Shown: piece after piece, positions 58,663 to 64,000 of the stretch
How the letters are laid out: each line of letters starts with the position of its first letter
How positions within the stretch are numbered: position 1 is the stretch's first letter
Source of the DNA: Flavobacteriales bacterium
GTDB lineage: Bacteria; Bacteroidota; Bacteroidia; Flavobacteriales_F; PHOS-HE28
Direction of reading: 5' to 3'
Length of the DNA stretch: 64,000 nt
Assembly: GCA_016717225.1 (NCBI GenBank)
Contig: JADKGB010000011.1
Coordinates: 105,516 to 169,515 of the forward strand
Notes under the pieces: generated by a model
Told to the model about the DNA's origin: nothing
The model's input: the letters and a program-made list of their open reading frames with translations, nothing else
The model's database searches: none
Position numbers and translations under genes: made by a program

Positions 58663-59352
58663 TCAGAATCGGAAGCCAACACCGAGCAGGATGTTGGTGA
58701 CATCGGTGTTGCTCGTAAGCGTACTGAATCCTACGGTTCCCTGATCGCTTACGGTGATGCTCGAAGGGTCTACGTAGGTGGCTTCACCGCTATCGAACCG
58801 TTCTACGCGCAGCTCGATGTAGGCCGTACCACCAACGGTCACTTGCACACCAGCTGCCCAGCCAGAACTGAAGGCGAGGTCAGTCTCGTTGCGCTCTTTG
58901 CTCAGGTTCTCTTCCATCCCGTCGGCGGTCACTTTGCTTGTGGTACTGAACTGTCGGAGACCGGCCATTCCATCAACATAGGGGCGTACGCGACCGGTTA
59001 GTGGGCTCAGCCGTAGAAGGGGGTGGTAGCTAAAGACCTTGCTGCGTGTGGTCAGCGTGCCGTCCGTAACACCCAGGTATTCGGTCGTTATCGGTACAGT
59101 GACCTTGTTGCTGCCCATCACACTATAGCCAAAGGCAAATCCGCCTTGCAGCACAGGTAAACGTTTCAACGGAAAACCCAGTTGCGCACCGAACATGAAC
59201 ATGTCCTTTCCGAAGGTTCGGTCGAATTCGCCGGTTGGGGCGCTCGCGCCGATCGTGCCGCCCAATGTGCCTTGGAAGTCGCGTGTGCTTGTCTGCGAGA
59301 AGGCGGGTAACAACATAATGGACTGGAGAACGACGAGGAGGGGAGTGCGCAT
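58663..59352 (-). CDS. Outer-membrane beta-barrel protein
   Basis: 229 residues with signal peptide (MRTPLLVVLQSIMLLPAFSQ). The mature part is a small barrel, as in OmpW/OMP_b-brl: GTLGGTIGASAPTGEFDRTF, FMFGAQLGFPLKRLPVLQGGFAFGYSVMG, RVRPYVDGMAGLRQFSTTSKV, AGVQVTVGGTAYIELRVERF, and the terminal strand NILLGVGFRF ending in Phe, the usual BAM signal. Function is unknown. A palindrome lies 30-56 bp upstream of its start. Confidence 0.82.
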   Translation of the reverse strand: MRTPLLVVLQSIMLLPAFSQTSTRDFQGTLGGTIGASAPTGEFDRTFGKDMFMFGAQLGFPLKRLPVLQGGFAFGYSVMGSNKVTVPITTEYLGVTDGTLTTRSKVFSYHPLLRLSPLTGRVRPYVDGMAGLRQFSTTSKVTADGMEENLSKERNETDLAFSSGWAAGVQVTVGGTAYIELRVERFDSGEATYVDPSSITVSDQGTVGFSTLTSNTDVTNILLGVGFRF

Positions 59353-59381
59353 GACGATGGTGGATAGTGGTTGAGACCTTA

Positions 59382-59408
59382 CCGATCGCGTGCCATGGCC
59401 GCGATCGG
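59382..59408. promoter_or_regulatory. Operator-like inverted repeat upstream of the barrel gene
   Basis: CCGATCGCG (59382-59390) and CGCGATCGG (59400-59408) are perfect 9-bp arms around a 9-nt centre containing GCCATGGC, itself palindromic. It is placed where a regulator of the barrel gene could bind. Next to it, CTTATCGAAC is repeated exactly at 59411-59420 and 59421-59430. Confidence 0.4.
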
Positions 59409-59444
59409 CCCTTATCGAACCTTATCGAACGATGATCCTGAACG

Positions 59445-59472
59445 GCGAAAGGCCCCCGAAGGAGCCTTTCGC
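59445..59472 (-). terminator. Hairpin downstream of the beta-helix lipoprotein gene
   Basis: GCGAAAGGC (59445-59453) and GCCTTTCGC (59464-59472), perfect 9-bp arms, 42 bp past the stop at 59514. There is no strong T run on the minus strand, so termination there is likely but not assured. Confidence 0.5.
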
Positions 59473-59513
59473 ATTTACTGAGTCCAGCCTTTCAGCCGGT
59501 TGTCGCCAAACGC

Positions 59514-60869
59514 TCAGTACGCCGTATTCTGCGGATCCCAGTTGCACCAACCGCTGGTCCAATTCTCCGAACCAAAGGCCCCTTTGAAAGTCACATTGGT
59601 GAAGAAAGGGTCAGAGAGGTCGCTGTCGCCGAAGCTCGCGCCAGTGTTCAAGGGCGAAGCTCCTGTGAGGGTAAAGTTGGGAGCGCTGAGGTTGAATCCG
59701 TCCACTACGCCCAGTTCACTGTTCTGCGTATAGCTCAGGTTTCCGCCGGCAGTGAACCAACTTGCGATGTCCCACGTGCTTCCGCTCGCGGTGGCAAGTG
59801 GTGTGGTCATCGCACTGTAGACACAGTTCTTCACTTTCAGATCCCCATTGTTGCAGTTGGTCTCGCAAGCGCTTCCATCGATGTAGCATCCGGTCGGGTA
59901 TCCTGCGAAAACGCTGTTGAACAAGCGCGTGTGCGTATTGCGGCGCAGGTGGGTGGCGCGCCTGTAGTTGCTGGCGATCACCGTGGCAGGATCCTTCTGT
60001 GGGCCGAAAATGCTGATGTTGCTGAGTACCGGGGTGGTGAAGGGGCTCGCGGTGGTGCCAGTGGCATCGTTGTCGTGCTCCAGACCATTGCTGCCGCTCT
60101 GGTCGGCGATGTTCGGATCGCGCAGGGAGACACCGAACTGCAGCTTGCCACTGAAGCCATTGTCCATGTCGAAGTCGTCGTCCCATCCGCTGTAGGCTAC
60201 CAAATGCTTGGCATTCACCGATCCGCCGAACCACTCGTAGCTGTCGTCACCGCTGTAGCTCACTTGCACATGGTTGATGGTTGTCGTATTGCCTACACCG
60301 GCCAGGGTGAGGCCGTTGATCTCGTTGTTATCGATGAACGCTATACCGGGGAACTCGATGCGCACATAGGTGAGGGTACCACTGTTGTCGGCCGGATCCG
60401 TACCGCCGAATACCGCTTCCACACCGCCTTCAACTACGCCAGTACCACCGGGCAAGTTGATCGTTGAGCGTCCACAGATGATCACGCCGCCCCAATCGCC
60501 GGGATTTCGCGAGCCAGCTGCTTGCGCACTCGTGAAAATAATGGGCTGTGCTGCTGTTCCCGCCGCTTCTAGACGCGCGCCGCGGTTGATGATCAGGGTG
60601 CCTTTGCTGACCTTGTCTCCGAAGATCACCGTGCCTGGCTCTATGGTGAGCACGGCGCCGCTTTGTACATTGATGAAGCCTATCAGCAGATACTGGTTAT
60701 CGGCTGTCCATGTGGTGTTGCTGGTGATGTCCACTTCCACACGTACGCGATCATCGGTGGGGGTGGGTGTAGGTGTTGGCGTCTCATCCTCGTCTTTTTT
60801 GCACGCGGTGAAAAGAAGCGTGCTGCCGAGCATCAGTGCGAGCAGGGATCGGTTGCTGAACGGGTTCAT
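59514..60869 (-). CDS. Surface lipoprotein, beta-helix-like, paired with a TonB-dependent receptor
   Basis: 451 residues. Lipoprotein leader (LLALMLGSTLLFTACKK, lipobox FTAC) then a Thr/Pro linker (ETPTPTPTPTDD). The body is Gly/Asn/Thr-rich with recurring short strands (SGAVLTIEPGTVIFGDKVSKGTL, LTYVRIEFPGI, EINGLTLAGVGNTTTINHVQVSYSGDDSYEWFGGSV), fitting a right-handed parallel beta-helix. Cys pairs occur in YIDGSACETNCNNG. No catalytic motif is visible. It lies 162 bp downstream of the TonB-dependent receptor gene in the same direction, suggesting a capture lipoprotein for that receptor; the ligand is unknown. Confidence 0.78.
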   Translation of the reverse strand: MNPFSNRSLLALMLGSTLLFTACKKDEDETPTPTPTPTDDRVRVEVDITSNTTWTADNQYLLIGFINVQSGAVLTIEPGTVIFGDKVSKGTLIINRGARLEAAGTAAQPIIFTSAQAAGSRNPGDWGGVIICGRSTINLPGGTGVVEGGVEAVFGGTDPADNSGTLTYVRIEFPGIAFIDNNEINGLTLAGVGNTTTINHVQVSYSGDDSYEWFGGSVNAKHLVAYSGWDDDFDMDNGFSGKLQFGVSLRDPNIADQSGSNGLEHDNDATGTTASPFTTPVLSNISIFGPQKDPATVIASNYRRATHLRRNTHTRLFNSVFAGYPTGCYIDGSACETNCNNGDLKVKNCVYSAMTTPLATASGSTWDIASWFTAGGNLSYTQNSELGVVDGFNLSAPNFTLTGASPLNTGASFGDSDLSDPFFTNVTFKGAFGSENWTSGWCNWDPQNTAY

Positions 60870-60900
60870 GGATCGTTGTTGGTTCGTTTTGTTGACGGCG

Positions 60901-60908
60901 CAAATTGA
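60901..60908 (-). promoter_or_regulatory. Possible -7 box of the lipoprotein gene
   Basis: Minus-strand TCAATTTG followed by CGCCG, 31 nt before the ATG at 60869. One mismatch to the consensus. Confidence 0.35.
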
Positions 60909-61031
60909 CTTCGAACATGTTATGTTCTCGTATGCATGATCTTAATTGATCGTTGCCTCATGTTGTGTTTTTGTTAAGCACATGCACCGACCGGAACACC
61001 CCACATCGCAGGGGTTCATGCGACTGATCGC

Positions 61032-63842
61032 TCAGAACTTGTAAGTCAAGCCCATCGATACATACTGCCCACGACGGAATGTCAAGAAGTCATCGTCGTT
61101 GGAGTTGATGTTGCCGTTGTTGTCACTGTCCTGTACCAGCCGCATGCGCTGATTGAGGATATCCTGCACGCCCGCCTTCAGATCGAAGTGTTTACCCAAG
61201 CCTTTGGATACGGTGATGTCGAAGGAGCTGCGAGGCATCTCATAGATATCCGGGAAGAGCGTGTTGCCCACCGCGAAAAGGCGCTTGCCGAACACGTTCC
61301 ACAGGGCACTCATGCGCAGCCGCGTCTCCTTGTGTTCGTAGTAGATACCTGCGTTGGCCACGTATGGACTTTGGCCCATCATGGGTCGAACGCGTTTCTC
61401 GCCCACCGCTTGTGCGCCCAGATCCACTTCGCTGCGGATCAACGATCCGTTCAGTACGATGCTCCAACGCTCGGCCCAAGGTTTTTTGCAGAGGAAGCCC
61501 AATGAGCGACGGACCTCCAACTCCACACCCGTGTTCACCGCTTGGTCAGCGTTGGCGAAGGTGAGGTTGCGTGTGCCACCGCCGGTGCTGCTCACGAAGA
61601 AGGTCTCAATGGGGTCCGTGAAGCGCTTGTAGAAAACGCCTACGCTAATGAGTTCGCTTGTGCTCGGATAGAATTCCCAGCGTGCGTCCAAGTTGATGAT
61701 GCTCGCCACTTTCAGATCCGGGTTACCGATCAAGGAGGTGTTCGTACTGAAGTCGTAGAAGTTGAACGGTGCGAGCTCACGGAACTCCGGGCGGTTCACG
61801 GTCTGGCTGGCCGCTACGCGCACAAGTGACTTTTCACCCAGGTTGTAGCTCGCGTTGATAGAGGGTAATACGCTCAATACGGGGTTGTTCACGCGGATCA
61901 CTTCATTGGTGTACGTGCCGCTGGCAAGTTCCTGGCGGTTGTGCTCTACCCGCACGCCGCCGCTCAGGTTGATCGTTTTTCGGAAGGTGAACGTGCTGCC
62001 GACGTAACCGGCCAGCAATGTGTTGGCAGCGGTGTATTTGTCGCTCGGGTTCGTTCCTTCTCCGAGTTTGAATCCTGTCGTCGTGTTCAAATTCTCCTCG
62101 CTGAAGACCTCATCGATCGGCATGGTCAGTTGCGACTGATCGAACTGGATCAAGTTGGATCGGAGGTATGACATCCAACGGGCATCGAACGTGCGGTCCT
62201 TTCGCTCCGTGAACGCACCTGCCCGGATCTTGCCGGTCGTCTTGTCGTTCTTGAACGTGAGTGTACGTTCCACATCAACCTTGCCGGTGATCACATCTTC
62301 CCGTAGGTTGCTGAAGAATCGTCCGGCATCCGTTGCACTCGCGCTGGAGGCGATCTGCACGTTGAACGGTGTGTTGCTATCGGATTGTCCCTGCTCTCGG
62401 GTGGTGCGGGCTTGGCGATAGTCGGGGTCCTTGCTCAGTGCCATGCCGTAGCCCAAGGTCCACTGTACGTTGGTCTTGTCGTCGCGCAGATCGTGGCTTC
62501 CGTGCAACTGGCCTCCATAAATGGTTCGCTGTTGCCAACGGTACGCATAGTTGCGTACTTCGAAGCCACCGTCGAAATTCTCGCCGGTCCGCAGGGTGGT
62601 GCGGTCCTCGGCCAATTGGTTGAACAAGTTGCGGAATTCGATCTTCGTGCGGCTGTTCAACAGGGCCGTCCAGTTGTGCAGAACGCTCACACGCATGTTG
62701 CGCGAATTCTCATTGTCGTTATAGCGGTAGAGGCTGTCGCTGGTGCCGGTTGCCGCATTGAAGGAGGTGTAGTTCAGGTTGCGCGCATCGTAACGCTGGT
62801 GTGTGAGGGCATAGTCCAACGTGGTGACGTTCCCGAAGGTGGCCTTGCCTTCTTTTCCAAAACGCCGTGCTATCATGATACCAGCGCGTTGGTCGGGCAT
62901 GGCGTTGGCGGTTTCCGTGCTCCAGCTATTGGGCAATTGGCGTGCGGCATCAACCGCTTCTGCGGTGCTGGTGCTGTTCAGTGTAGACGGGAAGGTGGAC
63001 GGAAGCGTGCGGAGGCCATTGTCGAAGGCGAGCAGGTCGGTGCTGCTTCCCTTGCCCGTGGTGAACGAGCGCCCCGTGGTGCCGATGCGGTAAGAGGTGG
63101 AGTACGTGAGCTTTGTCTCGTTCTCTGTCGGAACGCTCAAGGTGTTGATCTTTACAACGCCACCCGCGAATTCACCGGGCAACTCGGGTGCGCCTGTCTT
63201 GTAGATCAACACGCGATCCAAAGCGCCGCTGGGTATCAGGTCGAAGCTGAAGGCCCGCTTGTCCGGTTCCATGCTCGGCGCTATCACGTCGTTCAGCACC
63301 ACGGTGTTGTAACGGTCGCTCAGCCCGCGGATCATCACGAAACGGTCGTTCACCAGCGTTACGCCGGGGATGCGTTTCACCACGTCTCCCGCATCGCGGT
63401 CCTGCCCTTTTGCGATCTGCTGACGGCCGAGCCCGTTCACGACCTGTTCGCTGCGGCGCGTTTCCATCACTACCGCGGTTTCAGTATCGGTGCGGCGCTC
63501 CTTCACCACTTCAACTGCTTTTATTTCTTCCGCACCTCCAACCAACTGCAGATCGACCACAACCGTTTGATCGGCCACAACAGTCACGGTTTTTTCCACT
63601 GGAGTATTGCCCACCATGGTTGTGACCACGGTGTAGTTGCCGGGCTCCACCATGAAGAGGTACTTGCCATCAAGGTCCGTGCTTGCCCCGATAGTGGTGC
63701 CTTTGATCACCACATTGGCGAACGGCTGTGGTTCCATTCGTCCGTTTTCCAGTGCCGTTACGGTACCGGTTATCGTGCCACGCTGACCGATCGCGACAAG
63801 CGTTAGCAAAAAGGTGATGACGAGCAGGGACTGACGTAACAT
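61032..63842 (-). CDS. TonB-dependent receptor with carboxypeptidase-like N-terminal domain
   Basis: 936 residues, signal peptide (MLRQSLLVITFLLTLVAIGQ). The first 100 mature residues are a CarboxypepD-regulatory-like domain (GTITGTVTALENGRMEPQPFANVVIKGTTIGASTDLDG). The plug follows (QIAKGQDRDAGDVVKRIPGVTLVNDRFVMIRGLSDRYNTVVLND), then a 22-strand-type barrel ending in TonB-receptor fashion (YVSMGLTYKF). It imports a large nutrient across the outer membrane using TonB energy. It is not SusC-like (no SusD neighbour); the beta-helix lipoprotein downstream may be its partner. Confidence 0.94.
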   Translation of the reverse strand: MLRQSLLVITFLLTLVAIGQRGTITGTVTALENGRMEPQPFANVVIKGTTIGASTDLDGKYLFMVEPGNYTVVTTMVGNTPVEKTVTVVADQTVVVDLQLVGGAEEIKAVEVVKERRTDTETAVVMETRRSEQVVNGLGRQQIAKGQDRDAGDVVKRIPGVTLVNDRFVMIRGLSDRYNTVVLNDVIAPSMEPDKRAFSFDLIPSGALDRVLIYKTGAPELPGEFAGGVVKINTLSVPTENETKLTYSTSYRIGTTGRSFTTGKGSSTDLLAFDNGLRTLPSTFPSTLNSTSTAEAVDAARQLPNSWSTETANAMPDQRAGIMIARRFGKEGKATFGNVTTLDYALTHQRYDARNLNYTSFNAATGTSDSLYRYNDNENSRNMRVSVLHNWTALLNSRTKIEFRNLFNQLAEDRTTLRTGENFDGGFEVRNYAYRWQQRTIYGGQLHGSHDLRDDKTNVQWTLGYGMALSKDPDYRQARTTREQGQSDSNTPFNVQIASSASATDAGRFFSNLREDVITGKVDVERTLTFKNDKTTGKIRAGAFTERKDRTFDARWMSYLRSNLIQFDQSQLTMPIDEVFSEENLNTTTGFKLGEGTNPSDKYTAANTLLAGYVGSTFTFRKTINLSGGVRVEHNRQELASGTYTNEVIRVNNPVLSVLPSINASYNLGEKSLVRVAASQTVNRPEFRELAPFNFYDFSTNTSLIGNPDLKVASIINLDARWEFYPSTSELISVGVFYKRFTDPIETFFVSSTGGGTRNLTFANADQAVNTGVELEVRRSLGFLCKKPWAERWSIVLNGSLIRSEVDLGAQAVGEKRVRPMMGQSPYVANAGIYYEHKETRLRMSALWNVFGKRLFAVGNTLFPDIYEMPRSSFDITVSKGLGKHFDLKAGVQDILNQRMRLVQDSDNNGNINSNDDDFLTFRRGQYVSMGLTYKF

Positions 63843-63862
63843 GGCGTTTGCGTTTGGCGCCG

Positions 63863-63870
63863 CAAAAGTC
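63863..63870 (-). promoter_or_regulatory. Possible -7 box of the TonB-dependent receptor gene
   Basis: Minus-strand GACTTTTG followed by CGGCGCC, 20 nt before the ATG. One mismatch to TAnnTTTG. Confidence 0.35.
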
Positions 63871-63934
63871 CGATCGGCCTATTACCCAAGCTTTGTTCCT
63901 GCGTTATGGATCCGTTAGCGGAATGAACCTTGGA

Positions 63935-64000
63935 CTTTACGATCGCTTAACGCTCAAGCGTATTGCTGAGGAAAGTCCGGAACGGTCCGAGCAGTGGATA
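63935..64000 (+). ncRNA. rnpB: RNase P RNA, 5' end (truncated by window edge)
   Basis: The highly conserved GAGGAAAGTCCGG of bacterial type A RNase P RNA is at 63973-63985, preceded by a small hairpin (CGCTT...AAGCG) in the place of P3 and followed by GAGCAGTGGATA, as in the P5-P15 strand of known rnpB. The exact 5' end is not clear; the remainder lies beyond the window. It is divergent from the TonB-dependent receptor gene. Confidence 0.85.

Noticed and set aside
62385..63806. 473-codon frame opposite the TonB-dependent receptor
   Set aside because: Antisense shadow with no leader, motif or promoter.
1..64000. CRISPR arrays, insertion sequences, prophage, toxin-antitoxin or defence islands
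   Set aside because: No regularly spaced repeats, transposase, integrase or typical defence genes were seen.

Overview
This window comes from a chromosome of the phylum Bacteroidota, most likely a fairly GC-rich member of the Flavobacteriales. The evidence is: two secreted proteins with a C-terminal gliding-motility/type IX secretion (type B) domain, two RemB/Wzi-like outer-membrane proteins, a split methionine synthase, two adjacent cytochrome oxidase subunit III genes, and recurrent promoter boxes of the form TAnnTTTG or TAnnTTCG, often followed by CGCCC. No phage, insertion sequence, integron or CRISPR array is seen. Most of the window is housekeeping DNA with tight, often overlapping operons (ATGA/GTGA junctions).

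Layout. 0-6 kb: end of an unidentified gene, an RNA pseudouridine synthase with a long RG/S-rich tail, a YraN-type nuclease, a DUF4412 protein, an LD-carboxypeptidase and metG. 6-12 kb: a purine/urate catabolic cluster (xdhC, cytochrome-linked urate hydroxylase puuD, allantoinase, allantoicase, OHCU decarboxylase). The allantoinase and the small lipoprotein-like gene after it carry six apparent frameshifts in 2 kb. 12-17 kb: two RemB/Wzi-like proteins flanking a WecA/MraY-like glycan initiator. 17-21 kb: haem O synthase, oxidase subunits III, III and IV, Sco1, DUF420 and a small CxxC protein, i.e. assembly and part of a caa3-type oxidase. 21-26 kb: a glycosyltransferase, then a SAM-I riboswitch with overlapping terminator upstream of the two-gene methionine synthase. 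26-35 kb: OmpA-like and TolC-like proteins, TsaB, a DUF255 thioredoxin-like protein, an LEA-type lipoprotein and an M20 dipeptidase. 35-41 kb: tandem choice-of-anchor L proteins. 41-44 kb: gpmI, an orphan histidine kinase and an HD hydrolase. 44.2-44.5 kb: a 108-nt near-pure G tract separating remnants of two unrelated genes, then tRNA-Phe. 44.7-51.3 kb: coaX, outer-membrane barrel, lptC, small membrane protein, CNNM/CorC protein and PpiD-like foldase. 51.3-58.5 kb on the minus strand: mreB-mreC-mreD-mrdA-rodA, with purH upstream. 58.6-63.8 kb: a barrel protein, a beta-helix-like lipoprotein and a TonB-dependent receptor. The window ends in the 5' part of the RNase P RNA gene.

The most notable non-coding signals are the complete SAM-I switch, short palindromic elements inside or at the edges of coding genes (metG, allB, mreB/mreC), promoter boxes so close to start codons that leaderless mRNAs are likely, and a terminator hidden in the 3' end of the convergent gpmI gene. 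No clearly new multi-gene system was identified. The two damaged loci (8.9-10.6 kb and 43.9-44.5 kb) should be tested first for assembly error.
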